DNA from: Falsirhodobacter sp. alg1
GTDB taxonomy: Bacteria > Pseudomonadota > Alphaproteobacteria > Rhodobacterales > Rhodobacteraceae
Direction: 5' to 3'
Assembly (NCBI RefSeq): GCF_000739715.2
Contig: NZ_BBJC02000001.1
Location: forward strand, 635,315 to 699,314
DNA: 64,000 nt
Each line of letters starts with the position of its first letter. The first letter of the stretch is position 1. The notes beneath the pieces are model-generated. The model ran no database searches. It was not told the DNA's origin and worked only from the letters and a program-made list of their open reading frames with translations. Both the position numbers and the translations under genes were made by a program. Positions 9,595 to 17,575 of this stretch are shown in pieces.

Positions 9595-9629
9595 AAACGG
9601 CCCGTCCTGAAAAGGGCGGGCCGTTTGCT
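9595..9629. terminator. Bidirectional terminator between efp and queH
   Basis: AAACGGCCCG (9595-9604) pairs with CGGGCCGTTT (9617-9626). The stem is flanked by A-rich sequence on the left and T-rich on the right, so it can serve both convergent genes. Confidence 0.85.
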
Positions 9630-9649
9630 TTCGGGTCCGGTCGCAATGC

Positions 9650-10312
9650 CTATTCTTCGGCGTTCTTGTCCTCGGAATAGTACATCGTGCCGATCTTGAT
9701 CTTTTCACGACCGCGCGAAATGCGGAAATCATTCGTGTCCCGCAGCGAATAGATGCAGCCGCAGTATTCCTGCATGTAGAATTCTTCGCGTTTGGAAATG
9801 TCGATCATGCGGGAAGAGCCGCCGCCCTTGCGCCAGTTGAATTCCCAATATTTCACACCGTCATAGGGTTCGGCCGCGCGGACACCGCAATCGTTGATCT
9901 GCGCCATATTCTTCCAGCGCGAGATTCCCAAGGATGATGTGATGACCGGAAAACCGTTTTCGTAGGCATAGAGGGCGGTCCGCTCGAACCGCATGTCGAA
10001 ACACATGGTACAGCGGATACCGCGCTCCGGCTCCCACTCCATGCCCTTGGCGCGGGCAAACCAGTTATCGGCGTCGTAATCGGCGTCGATGAACGGAATG
10101 TTGTGCTTTTCCGCAAAGCGGATGTTCTCATCCTTGCGAAGGGCATACTCCTTCTTGGGATGGATATTCGGGTTGTAGAAGAAGATGGTGTAATCGATGC
10201 CCGACGCGGTCATCGCCTCCATCACCTCACCCGAGCAGGGCGCGCAGCAGGAATGCAGAAGGACTTTCGTCTCTCCATCGGGGGGGGTGAGTTTGGGGCG
10301 TTCAAAATCCAT
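9650..10312 (-). CDS. queH: Epoxyqueuosine reductase QueH
   Basis: Performs the last step of queuosine synthesis, reducing epoxyqueuosine in tRNA; QueH is the non-cobalamin replacement for QueG. The 220-residue protein has the paired cysteines HSCCAPC near residue 19, [10 protein letters not shown] in the middle and [11 protein letters not shown] towards the C-terminus, which hold an iron-sulfur cluster and a metal. The start at 10312 gives MDFERPKL; the longer frame runs into the divergent glycosyltransferase promoter. Convergent with efp across a shared terminator. Confidence 0.92.
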   Translation of the reverse strand: MDFERPKLTPPDGETKVLLHSCCAPCSGEVMEAMTASGIDYTIFFYNPNIHPKKEYALRKDENIRFAEKHNIPFIDADYDADNWFARAKGMEWEPERGIRCTMCFDMRFERTALYAYENGFPVITSSLGISRWKNMAQINDCGVRAAEPYDGVKYWEFNWRKGGGSSRMIDISKREEFYMQEYCGCIYSLRDTNDFRISRGREKIKIGTMYYSEDKNAEE

Positions 10313-10421
10313 GATTCGAGTGTACCAAATCCCCGCCACAGGGAAAAGAGGTGGCAAAGCGGGTTTACAGACGGTCATTGCAGGGCAACAGTGGAATCGT
10401 ATCAGCCCCAAGGTTCCGTAT

Positions 10422-12143
10422 ATGACGCTGCCCGCACTTGCTCAGGCCCGGCCCGACGATTTCTTTATTCCCGGGCTGGATCCGGGCTTGTCACTGGTGC
10501 AGCTGGAAAACCTGAAGATCGGAGTGGTTCCGCCGGTGAGGATAGAGGCCCTTGCCTTGGCATCGAACTTCGAACACCGGGTGCAGATTACCGACATCAT
10601 GGAGCGACATGCCCGCAGCAGATGGAAGAAGGGGGTCGTTTTTCCAACCGTGCTGGCCGTGGCCGAGGATCTGGCGCTCCGGCACCGGCTGCTGACGATC
10701 GGTGATAAGTATTTCATGAATTCCGAAGGCGGGTGGCGGATGCGGAACAGCTATGCCGGACAGAAAAACGGCAAAGCGTCAGACGCCGCATTGGTGGCCC
10801 ATCTTGCAGAAAAATCGTTCGAGAACCGTAGGCCCCTTCCACTGTTCAACGAAGATTATCGCCAGCTTGATTTCGTGATCGAAACCCGCAACTTTTATAA
10901 CTTCTATCATTTTACCAAAGAAACGCTGCCGCATCTGACGCTGGTCGAACGCTACGGGCTGACAGGGCGTGTCCTGATTGCGGGTCCGAACCGGAAAGTG
11001 TCCGACTTTGTCATGGATGCCGTCAAAGCGTGGTTTCCCGAGCTTGTGGACCGTGTTGAAATTACTGGCGACACGGTGGATTTCGGCAGAGCCTTGATCG
11101 GTCTGGATACACGCATCATGTATTACCAGTGCCGTGATGCACTGATCCCCTCCATCCAGGACGTGTCCGACGTGCCGGTAAAGCGGCGTTTCACCACTGG
11201 CAATCTGCGGCTCGCCTCGATCAACAGCTATGAACAGCCCTTGGGCGATCTACGGCAACGCGCGTTGGCTGTATTGCAGCCCGCGCCGCCAAGCCGCCGT
11301 CTGTTCGTTGTGCGTCGTTCGGGGCGCCAGCGGAACATGGTGGGGGGGGATCTGCTGGAGGCACGGCTGAAGGACATGGGCTTCGAAGTCGTGGCATTCG
11401 AGGATCATACCGTGGCCGAGCAGGCCCGTATGGTTGCCGAGGCCGAGGCTGTGGTGTTGCTGCACGGGGCCGGGACCACGAACATGCTCTATGTTCCTGA
11501 GGGCTGTCTGGTGGTTGAACTGTCGAACCTGCAAACCCTGCGAAAACGGTTTGGCGATTTCAATCCGATCGCCATCGCAGCAGGGGCGCGATACCTGCAT
11601 GTGTTTGCCGATCATGATTTCCCGAACCCCGATGTCGTTCCGGTTATCAGTGAGGATGGGCACCGCGGGGTTGTGCTGTCGTCCTTTGAGGCGGATGTGA
11701 TTGCATCGCATATCGCATCGGTGCTGGATCCGGCGCCGGCACAGCAGGCACTGGAGGCCTGCCGGGTCCTGAACGATGCACGCGAGACGGCTGCACTGTC
11801 AGCGGCGCTGGATGTTCATGCTGCGGTGATATCCCACGAGGCCGATTTCCATGTATGGCGCGCAAACGTGGCCTCTGACAGCGGTGACAAGATCGGCGCG
11901 CTGGAGCATTTGCGGCGGGCCCTGGTTCTGGCCCCCGGTCGTGTGCCATTGCTGACGCGGACCCTGAATGCGGCCCATGCGCAGGACGATCGCCGCCTGA
12001 TGATCGAGGCGGCCGCCCTGTTCCTGCTGCGCGCGCCCCGCAAGGCGGAAAAGCTGTTCAATGAAAAAGGATGGTCATTCGAAATTCCGCTGCCCGAGGC
12101 AGAGGAGGCGCCGGACTGGGACGAGGGTCGGGACGACACCTGA
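10422..12143 (+). CDS. GT61-family glycosyltransferase (DUF563)
   Basis: A 573-residue putative glycosyltransferase. The GT61 core is recognised by [17 protein letters not shown], the nucleotide-sugar region [16 protein letters not shown], and [20 protein letters not shown], where the GxG-N-x5-P pattern is family-typical. The last 130 residues are helical and TPR-like ([20 protein letters not shown]). Likely decorates a surface polysaccharide or lipid, but no polysaccharide cluster surrounds it. The start at 10422 has AAGG upstream; longer frames overlap queH. Confidence 0.82.
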   Translation: MTLPALAQARPDDFFIPGLDPGLSLVQLENLKIGVVPPVRIEALALASNFEHRVQITDIMERHARSRWKKGVVFPTVLAVAEDLALRHRLLTIGDKYFMNSEGGWRMRNSYAGQKNGKASDAALVAHLAEKSFENRRPLPLFNEDYRQLDFVIETRNFYNFYHFTKETLPHLTLVERYGLTGRVLIAGPNRKVSDFVMDAVKAWFPELVDRVEITGDTVDFGRALIGLDTRIMYYQCRDALIPSIQDVSDVPVKRRFTTGNLRLASINSYEQPLGDLRQRALAVLQPAPPSRRLFVVRRSGRQRNMVGGDLLEARLKDMGFEVVAFEDHTVAEQARMVAEAEAVVLLHGAGTTNMLYVPEGCLVVELSNLQTLRKRFGDFNPIAIAAGARYLHVFADHDFPNPDVVPVISEDGHRGVVLSSFEADVIASHIASVLDPAPAQQALEACRVLNDARETAALSAALDVHAAVISHEADFHVWRANVASDSGDKIGALEHLRRALVLAPGRVPLLTRTLNAAHAQDDRRLMIEAAALFLLRAPRKAEKLFNEKGWSFEIPLPEAEEAPDWDEGRDDT

Positions 12144-12177
12144 TCCGGCAATGTCTGAAATTCGGACTTTTTGATGG

Positions 12178-12210
12178 TGCTACCATTACCCCTGTTCGGG
12201 GTGATGGTAG
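12178..12210. repeat. Hairpin sharing the 3' end of the tRNA gene
   Basis: GCTACCAT-ACCCC pairs with GGGGT-ATGGTAGC across a five-base loop, with one mismatch between the two stem halves. The right arm includes the CCA end of the minus-strand tRNA. Read on the minus strand it is followed by CACCATCAAAAAG, so it could terminate or help process the tRNA transcript. It also closes the glycosyltransferase transcript. Confidence 0.6.
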
Positions 12211-12281
12211 CGGAGGAGGGATTTGAACCCCCGACCTAAGGATTATGATTCCTCCGCTCTAACCAGCTGAGCTACTCCGCC
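12205..12281 (-). tRNA. tRNA with CAT anticodon (elongator Met, or Ile2)
   Basis: A 77-base cloverleaf: acceptor GGCGGAG/CTCCGCT, D arm GCTC...GAGC, anticodon loop ATCATAA, T arm with GGTTCAAATCC, encoded CCA at 12205-12207. The CAT anticodon is read as methionine unless C34 is lysidine-modified; the sequence alone does not separate elongator tRNA-Met from tRNA-Ile2. A minus-strand promoter TTGACC-N17-TAATTG lies at 12293-12321. Confidence 0.92.
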
Positions 12282-12340
12282 ATCGGGGCGGACAATTAGT
12301 TAAGGTGCCGGGTAAGGTCAAGCACCTTTTTACATTTTTC

Positions 12341-12817
12341 TTACACGACACCTGCCTGGCGCATGACACGGTATTGTTCTGTCGTATCGGCGGCAAAACG
12401 GTGGATGCGTTGGTCCAGCTGTCCCTGTATCTTGGCGCGGGCAAGACGCAGGGACTGGATCAGCAATCGGGCAGTCAGATTGCGGGGCTGCAATTCGATC
12501 GTGGTGACCAGACGTGATTTGTCACCCGCCAGGGCCACCAGATCCAGCAGGATGTCCACGTTAAGCGAGGGGTCTGCAATGGTCAGATGAATCTGCCGTT
12601 CGGGCTGCACATCCACAAGCGTTACCTTCATGTCGCGCACCCGACCCCGCAAACGGAAGCGGGTATCCCAGACAGTGCCGACATCAATCGGGCCAGGGCT
12701 GCGGGTCACGGTGGTGTTGCGCTTGCGCACAGCCGCTTCCCAGCCTTCAAAATCGGACATTTTCGCAAACACGAAAGAGGGCGGCGCAATCATGTCGCCT
12801 TTGCTCGTGAATTTCAT
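12341..12817 (-). CDS. SRPBCC-fold lipid/ligand-binding-like protein
   Basis: A 158-residue protein with the START/SRPBCC pattern: opening MKFTSKGDMIAPPSFVFAKM, a central VGTVWDTRFRLRGR and a long C-terminal helix (about 115-150). Members bind hydrophobic ligands or act as polyketide cyclases and coenzyme Q chaperones. Nothing nearby fixes its role. It sits between the tRNA and nudC and is codirectional with nudC, 36 bases downstream of it. Confidence 0.75.
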   Translation of the reverse strand: MKFTSKGDMIAPPSFVFAKMSDFEGWEAAVRKRNTTVTRSPGPIDVGTVWDTRFRLRGRVRDMKVTLVDVQPERQIHLTIADPSLNVDILLDLVALAGDKSRLVTTIELQPRNLTARLLIQSLRLARAKIQGQLDQRIHRFAADTTEQYRVMRQAGVV

Positions 12818-12853
12818 TTTCGCTCCGCGTTAGGTGTAGGGGCAGGTTTGCCG

Positions 12854-13717
12854 TTATTCCAGATCGTCTGCAATCCAGCGCATGATAAGATCGCGGGCAA
12901 TGGTTCCTTGTGCCGGCATTTCGATATTCGGCAGATGCCCGGCAATCGCGGCCATTGCCTGTTCCCGGCTGATCCAGAATGCATGTGCGATCTCGACAGG
13001 GTCAACGGTAATTTCGCCCGCGGTCGCATATCCCACGCACCCCATCATCAGGGACGAAGGGAAGGGCCAGGGCTGGCTTTGCAGGTAGCGTACCTTGCCG
13101 ACGGGAATCGCGGTTTCCTCAAGTACTTCGCGTCGAACGGCGGCCTCCAGCGTCTCGCCGGGTTCGACGAAGCCTGCAAGGCATGAATAGAACCCTTCGC
13201 GCCACGCCGGTGAGCGGCCGATGAGCGCCTCGTTTCCGCGCAGGATCAGCATGATCACCACGGGGTCTGTCCGGGGGAAATGATGTGTTCCGCATTCGGG
13301 GCAGGTGCGCCGCCATCCGCCATCCGTCATCTGTGATGCGTTGCCGCAGGCTGCGCAAAACTTGTGCGAGGCATGCCAGTTCAGCAACGCGCGTGCCGTG
13401 GCGGCCATTTCCCCCTCGGCGGCGGAAAGGGTCGTCATCATTGCGCGGAGTTCGGCGAATTCGGTGCCTGCAGGCAGGGTGGGCTCGTCCCCTGTGATTG
13501 CGCGCGCATGAACGGCGCGGCCATCGTGCAGGCCCAGAAAGATGGGCGAACCCGCATTTGCCAGCAGCGGGTCATCAGCCTCCCGCAGGGCCAGCCGCCC
13601 ATCGGCCGCCAGAATGCGCCCCTGATGCAGGGGCAAGACCTGCCGTACCTGCTCGTTGCTGCGTCGGTGGGCCGCCCTGTCGAGGTCCGAATCTCCGAAC
13701 GCCATAAGATGCTGCAT
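12854..13717 (-). CDS. nudC: NAD(+) diphosphatase / RNA-decapping Nudix hydrolase
   Basis: Cleaves NAD(H) and NAD-capped RNA. The 287-residue protein has an N-terminal NudC domain, a four-cysteine zinc ribbon (CAACGNAS...CPECGTHHFPR), the Nudix box GFVEPGETLEAAVRREVLEE and the NudC-specific SQPWPFPSSLM. A GGAGG site seven bases upstream selects the ATG at 13717; the frame continues further upstream but without a ribosome-binding site. Transcribed away from the SRP RNA gene. Confidence 0.93.
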   Translation of the reverse strand: MQHLMAFGDSDLDRAAHRRSNEQVRQVLPLHQGRILAADGRLALREADDPLLANAGSPIFLGLHDGRAVHARAITGDEPTLPAGTEFAELRAMMTTLSAAEGEMAATARALLNWHASHKFCAACGNASQMTDGGWRRTCPECGTHHFPRTDPVVIMLILRGNEALIGRSPAWREGFYSCLAGFVEPGETLEAAVRREVLEETAIPVGKVRYLQSQPWPFPSSLMMGCVGYATAGEITVDPVEIAHAFWISREQAMAAIAGHLPNIEMPAQGTIARDLIMRWIADDLE

Positions 13718-13841
13718 TCTTTCGCCTCCAATTCCATTCGCATCTTGATCCCACCCCTTGGTAAGGGGGGCAAGGGGGATCAACCTGCGGATGGGGCGAC
13801 GGATCTTCTGGGTGATGCGGGATAACTTGCAGCAGTGTGGC

Positions 13842-13870
13842 TTGCACCGCTTGGCGGTCATCGTTATAGG
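13842..13870 (+). promoter_or_regulatory. Promoter of the SRP RNA gene
   Basis: TTGCAC (13842-13847), 17 bases, TATAGG (13865-13870). Nearly identical hexamers and spacing to the tRNA-Gly promoter, placing RNA start near 13876. Confidence 0.7.
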
Positions 13871-13875
13871 GGGCG

Positions 13876-13974
13876 TCGAGAAGTTGGCGCGGGCATGCGC
13901 CTCGCCAAATCGGTCAGGTCCGGAAGGAAGCAGCCGTAACGAGTAACGCCTGGGTCGATGTCCAGCTTCTCACC
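13876..13974 (+). ncRNA. ffs: Signal recognition particle RNA (4.5S, bacterial small type)
   Basis: The nearly invariant domain IV core GGTCAGGTCCGGAAGGAAGC is present at 13911-13930, with the second asymmetric strand CAGCC following. The ends pair as GAGAAGTTGG (13878-13887) with CCAGCTTCTC (13962-13971), giving a single long hairpin of about 100 bases. It binds Ffh, encoded 8 kb downstream. Ends are approximate, set by the terminal helix and the upstream promoter. Confidence 0.95.
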
Positions 13975-14058
13975 TTTCCCAAATTGCTGAAAACGCTTTG
14001 CTGCTGTTGGCTGGATGCACAGGCCACGCCGCCCGCAAGCGCCATGGCCTGTCCCGGT

Positions 14059-14274
14059 TCAATGATGCGGTACGAACAGGCCCGCAACAACCAGAACCGC
14101 TGCGGCCGTTGCGGCAATGATCCCAAGGCCCGGACCGGCAGGGCCTGCGGGGCCGGCAACGGGTGCCGGGGCGTGCGGTACGGGTGCCGGTGCGGGGAAT
14201 GCCTGCGCAAATGACGCCGCAGGAATGGAAAGCACGGCAACAGTTGCCAATGTCTTCAGTAATTTCTGGAACAT
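14059..14274 (-). CDS. Small exported or membrane Pro/Ala-rich protein
   Basis: A 71-residue product starting MFQKLLKTLATVAVLSIPAA, a clear signal peptide ending at SFAQA, followed by a Pro/Ala/Gly-rich segment (FPAPAPVPHAPAPVAGPAGP) and a C-terminal hydrophobic helix (IIAATAAAVLVVAGLFV). A GGAG site sits six bases upstream. Family unknown to me. The segment between two hydrophobic stretches suggests a small envelope protein. A CGGAAC/GTTCCG inverted repeat at 14311-14331 lies 37 bases upstream. Confidence 0.6.
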   Translation of the reverse strand: MFQKLLKTLATVAVLSIPAASFAQAFPAPAPVPHAPAPVAGPAGPAGPGLGIIAATAAAVLVVAGLFVPHH

Positions 14275-14386
14275 GCCTATCTCCAATGACTGAGAGGATA
14301 TCCGCTTTAACGGAACACACCGTCAGTTCCGGCGCTGCTTTCAGGATTTTTTGCAGTCCACGGAATGCCTGTCGGGGCAGGGGGAA

Positions 14387-14857
14387 TCAGATGTTTGCAG
14401 CGCGTGGCGGTTTGGCGGGGGCAGTATCGGTGGGGTTGCGCAATCTGGCCGCCAGTGCCGAGATCTGGGTTTGAAGCTGAACCAGCGTATCGATATCCAG
14501 CCCGGTTTTTTCAAGCATGCAGGCAGGAATATGTGCCGTGCGATCCCGCAGGGCATGGCCTGCCTCTGTCAGGGTGATGCGGACCTGCCGCTCATCCTCC
14601 GGGTCGCGGGTGCGTATCACCAGCCCGCTTGCCTCAAGCCGTTTCAAAAGCGGGGTCAGCGTGCTCGAGTCCAGATGTACCTGTTGGCCGATACCCTTGA
14701 CCGTCAGCGGGTTTCTGGCCGTCCAGATCGTGCAGAGGACGAGATATTGCGGGTAGGTCAGCCCCAGATCCTCCAGTAGCGGACGATAGGCCTGCTGCAT
14801 GGCATTTGCAGCAGAATAAAGGCTGAAGCAGACCATGTCTGAAGGGGAGAGTGTCAT
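14387..14857 (-). CDS. ohrR: OhrR-like MarR-family peroxide-sensing repressor
   Basis: A 156-residue winged-helix protein. The reactive cysteine is C10 in MVCFSLYSA, aligned with the sensor cysteine of OhrR; QYLVLCTIW and the wing DPEDERQVRITLTEAG complete the MarR fold. Organic hydroperoxides oxidise the cysteine and release DNA. The divergent ohr gene and paired AT-rich half-sites in the shared spacer support autoregulation. A longer frame upstream overlaps ohr and was rejected. C-terminal residues are Pro/Ala-rich. Confidence 0.88.
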   Translation of the reverse strand: MTLSPSDMVCFSLYSAANAMQQAYRPLLEDLGLTYPQYLVLCTIWTARNPLTVKGIGQQVHLDSSTLTPLLKRLEASGLVIRTRDPEDERQVRITLTEAGHALRDRTAHIPACMLEKTGLDIDTLVQLQTQISALAARLRNPTDTAPAKPPRAANI

Positions 14858-14863
14858 ATGACC

Positions 14864-14945
14864 CGATTTAAATCGTTCGCGATATATTGGCAAGAGATTG
14901 ACATAAACGAGCTCGACATATAAATGGTCGTGCAAGTTTAAATCG
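14864..14945. promoter_or_regulatory. ohrR/ohr control region with paired TTTAAATCG sites
   Basis: A perfect palindrome CGATTTAAATCG lies at 14864-14875, just outside the ohrR start, and a second GTTTAAATCG lies at 14936-14945, close to the ohr start. Between them TTGACA (14898-14903) and TATAAA (14919-14924) form the ohr promoter with a short 15-base spacer. The second site overlies the likely start point, as expected for repression by OhrR. Confidence 0.65.
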
Positions 14946-14962
14946 CACACAAAGGAAATACT

Positions 14963-15391
14963 ATGTCCGTAGATCCGAAGTATCTGACCGAAGCCCGCGC
15001 GACCGGCGGTGGGCGGAACGGAATTGCCACCTTGAAAACGGGAATGCTGACGCTGACCATGACCAGCCCCAAGGAATTGGGGGGATCGGGCGCCGGTCAT
15101 AACCCGGAAGAATTATTCGCCCTTGGCTATGCCGCTTGCTTCCTGAGTGCGATGCGGTTTGCCGCGCAGAACGAGAAGCTGGGCGATGTGCCGGAAAGCG
15201 CCACGGTGGATGCGCAGGTCGGTATCGGCCCGCGGTCTGGTGGCGGTTTCGGACTGACGGTGCAGCTGAAAGTGGATATGCCCGGCCTTGATCGTGCCGT
15301 GGTGGAAACGATCGTGGAGCGTGGGCATTTCGTTTGTCCGTATTCGAACGCCACGAGCGGAAATATCGCGGTTGAAACGGTAATCGCCTGA
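14963..15391 (+). CDS. ohr: Organic hydroperoxide resistance protein Ohr
   Basis: Thiol peroxidase that reduces fatty-acid and other organic hydroperoxides. The 142-residue OsmC-fold protein carries both catalytic cysteines, in LGYAACFLSAM (about residue 57) and HFVCPYSNAT (about residue 122), and the arginine/glutamate environment NPEELFALGY. AAAGGA lies before the ATG. Controlled by the divergent ohrR gene. The product ends before a strong terminator. Confidence 0.95.
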   Translation: MSVDPKYLTEARATGGGRNGIATLKTGMLTLTMTSPKELGGSGAGHNPEELFALGYAACFLSAMRFAAQNEKLGDVPESATVDAQVGIGPRSGGGFGLTVQLKVDMPGLDRAVVETIVERGHFVCPYSNATSGNIAVETVIA

Positions 15392-15402
15392 CAATCTGTT
15401 CG

Positions 15403-15435
15403 GGTCAGGGCGGCATTTGCGGCCCTGACCTTTTC
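15403..15435 (+). terminator. Rho-independent terminator of ohr
   Basis: GGTCAGGGC (15403-15411) pairs with GCCCTGACC (15422-15430), followed by TTTTC. Confidence 0.85.
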
Positions 15436-15438
15436 TGG

Positions 15439-15714
15439 TTACGCCCGATGTTCCAGGGGATAGGATTTGCCCCATATCGCAGGGGCATCCCGGGCCAGCA
15501 TCCGCGCCTCGGCAGCGCAAAGGCATGCCTGTGCGTGGTGCGTGCAGTTCCGCTCGGCCAGCGCCTTGTTCCACAGGCGCAGCGCCGAAGGGGCGCTCCA
15601 GGGCAGGGCGGCATTCCGCAACCAGCCCCGCAGTTCCGACGGTAGCCTGTCATAGCCTGCCATGGGCGAAACCGTGCGCCGCTTCAGGGATGTGACGGTA
15701 TTGCGCCGCATCAT
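15439..15714 (-). CDS. Small conserved protein (possibly DUF6525)
   Basis: A 91-residue Arg- and Cys-containing protein ([40 protein letters not shown]). I recall the LRxWLxxAALPWS pattern from a small Rhodobacterales family, possibly DUF6525, but function is unknown. It begins with ATG overlapping the stop of the COG0523 GTPase (ATGA), so it is probably translated with that Zur-linked gene. Confidence 0.65.
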   Translation of the reverse strand: MMRRNTVTSLKRRTVSPMAGYDRLPSELRGWLRNAALPWSAPSALRLWNKALAERNCTHHAQACLCAAEARMLARDAPAIWGKSYPLEHRA

Positions 15715-16931
15715 GCCACCTGTTTCCGGCCCCATGCGGGGAAGGGATCAGGCAAGCCGGCCCAAGCTGCGGGAGTGAAGTCATCCGCTTCGACCAGCGC
15801 CGCATCCAGATCGGCCACAATCGCATTCCGGTCCATTCCGGCACCGATGAACACCAGTTCCTGCCGGCGGTCGCCCCATGGGTCCTGCCAGACCTGACCC
15901 ACCTCGGCCAGGGCATCGGGATGGGTGGGCCAACGCGCGCGCGGAACACTGGCCCACCAGCCGCCCAGGGGTTTGATCGTGGAAATCGCGCCCGCAAGGC
16001 TGAATTCCACGGCCCAGTTCGGTCGGCTGGCAATCCACATGTGGCCCTTGGCGCGGATGACACCATCAAGGGGGCCATTCAGGACCCCGTGTATTCTGGC
16101 AGGGTGAAAGGGGCGGCGTGCGCGATAGACGAAGGAGGAAATTCCGTACTCCTCGGTCTCGGGCATGTGGTTTTCAAAACCGTACAGCTCCTTGGCCCAT
16201 AGGGGGTGTTCATGGGCACGGTCAAAGTCGAACAGGCCTGTGTCGAAAATCGCACCGGCGCCCACCACGCTGTAATCTGTTTCGATGATGCGGGCGTCGG
16301 GGTTCAGGGCGCGCACGATCTTGTGCGCCTGATCCAGCCGCAGGGGGCCAGCGGCTGTCACCTTGTTCAGGACGATCACATCCGCAAATTCCATCTGGTC
16401 GGTCAGCAGGTTCACAAGGGTCCGCTCATCCTCGTCACCCGACGTCTCACCACGATCCGAGAGGAAATCATGGCTGGAGAAATCACGCGTCAGATTCGCG
16501 GCATCCACGACGGTAACCATCGTATCCAGTCGGGCCACATCCGACAGGCTCTGGCCATCGGCATCGCGAAAATCGAAGGTGGCCGCAACGGGCAGGGGTT
16601 CGGCAATGCCGGTGCTTTCGATCAGCAGGTAATCGAAGCGACCTTCGGCAGCCAGCCGCCGCACCTCGATCAGCAGGTCATCGCGCAGGGTGCAGCAGAT
16701 GCAGCCGTTGGTCATCTCCACCAGTGTTTCTTCGGAGCGGGATAGTTCGGATCCCTCCCGGATCAGGTCGGCGTCGATGTTCACTTCTGACATGTCATTC
16801 ACGATGACCGCCACACGCCGGCCTTCGCGATTGTTCAGGATGTGGTTCAGCAGGGTGGTTTTGCCTGCGCCAAGAAAACCGGACAGAACGGTAACGGGGA
16901 GGCGGCGACCGGACGGGAGTGTCTTTGACAT
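15711..16931 (-). CDS. COG0523 (CobW/ZNG1-type) zinc metallochaperone GTPase
   Basis: A 406-residue GTPase. It has Walker [14 protein letters not shown] near residue 18, the metal-binding motif [12 protein letters not shown] (the CxCC hallmark) and the base-recognition NKVT. The C-terminal CobW_C domain runs from about residue 270 ([20 protein letters not shown]). ZNG1-type members hand zinc to client enzymes under zinc shortage. A Zur-like palindrome 15 bases upstream of the start supports a role in zinc rather than cobalt metabolism. Confidence 0.88.
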   Translation of the reverse strand: MSKTLPSGRRLPVTVLSGFLGAGKTTLLNHILNNREGRRVAVIVNDMSEVNIDADLIREGSELSRSEETLVEMTNGCICCTLRDDLLIEVRRLAAEGRFDYLLIESTGIAEPLPVAATFDFRDADGQSLSDVARLDTMVTVVDAANLTRDFSSHDFLSDRGETSGDEDERTLVNLLTDQMEFADVIVLNKVTAAGPLRLDQAHKIVRALNPDARIIETDYSVVGAGAIFDTGLFDFDRAHEHPLWAKELYGFENHMPETEEYGISSFVYRARRPFHPARIHGVLNGPLDGVIRAKGHMWIASRPNWAVEFSLAGAISTIKPLGGWWASVPRARWPTHPDALAEVGQVWQDPWGDRRQELVFIGAGMDRNAIVADLDAALVEADDFTPAAWAGLPDPFPAWGRKQVA

Positions 16932-16945
16932 GGTGTGATTCCATT

Positions 16946-16962
16946 ACGTTATAACATAACGT
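16946..16962. promoter_or_regulatory. Probable Zur operator
   Basis: ACGTTATAACATAACGT is a perfect palindrome (7-bp arms, 3-base centre) and contains the GTTATAACATAAC core typical of alphaproteobacterial Zur boxes. It is located 15 bases upstream of the COG0523 gene. Confidence 0.75.
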
Positions 16963-17050
16963 TTATCCGCCAAGTTGAAAAAGGGCAAGCTGCCCCCATG
17001 CCGGTGCGGAATATGTGGCGTGCCATCCGTGGCGCGGATATAGCCATGGG

Positions 17051-17392
17051 ATGAATGACACCTTGCCCCCATGCCCCGAATGCGCCTCCATCTACAGCTA
17101 TCAGGTAGATGCCCTTTTGACCTGTCCGGAATGCGGCCATGAATGGCGGGCAGGCGATCCGGAAGGCGCCGAGGACGGCGTGCGTGACAGTGTGGGCAAT
17201 ACGCTGCACGATGGCGATACGGTTACCGTGATCAAGGATCTGAAGATCAAGGGATCATCCTCGGTCGTGAAGGTGGGCACCAAGGTGCGCAACATCCGTC
17301 TGGTGGACGGGGACCATGACATCGATTGCAAGATCCCTGGAATCGGCCAGATGGGGCTGAAATCCCAGTTCGTGAAAAAAGTCTCGGATTGA
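17051..17392 (+). CDS. yjdM: YjdM/PhnA-domain zinc-ribbon protein
   Basis: A 113-residue protein with an N-terminal zinc ribbon (CPECASIYSYQ...CPECGHEW) and the PhnA domain (TVTVIKDLKIKGSSSVVKVG, GLKSQFVKK). Despite the old name alkylphosphonate uptake protein, it is not part of phosphonate catabolism; the role is unclear. The start at 17051 gives MNDTLPPCPEC; a longer frame adds twelve unsupported residues. Confidence 0.88.
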   Translation: MNDTLPPCPECASIYSYQVDALLTCPECGHEWRAGDPEGAEDGVRDSVGNTLHDGDTVTVIKDLKIKGSSSVVKVGTKVRNIRLVDGDHDIDCKIPGIGQMGLKSQFVKKVSD

Positions 17393-17502
17393 ACGGCCCT
17401 GCGCAGATTGTCAGGTGGAGCTGCCGTGACCACGCTGCCATCCCTGAACGAGACCGGCGGATCGAAGCTGACCATCCCGGATAGCGTGTGGAATGATACA
17501 AA

Positions 17503-17529
17503 GGTTTCGTTCATCGGGTGGACGAAACC
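17503..17529 (+). other. Hairpin in the dnaX leader
   Basis: GGTTTCGT (17503-17510) pairs perfectly with ACGAAACC (17522-17529) around an 11-base loop, 46 bases before the dnaX start. No U-tract follows, so a leader structure or mRNA element is as likely as a terminator for yjdM. The rest of the 183-base spacer shows nothing recognisable. Confidence 0.45.
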
Positions 17530-17575
17530 GCTCCCGCTGCTTAGTTTGTAATCCATCCGAACGCGGGACTATACG

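Noticed and set aside
14309-14330. GGAAC...CGTT on the minus strand before the small Pro/Ala protein
   Set aside because: Spacing is 13 bases, not the 16-17 needed for an EcfG promoter.
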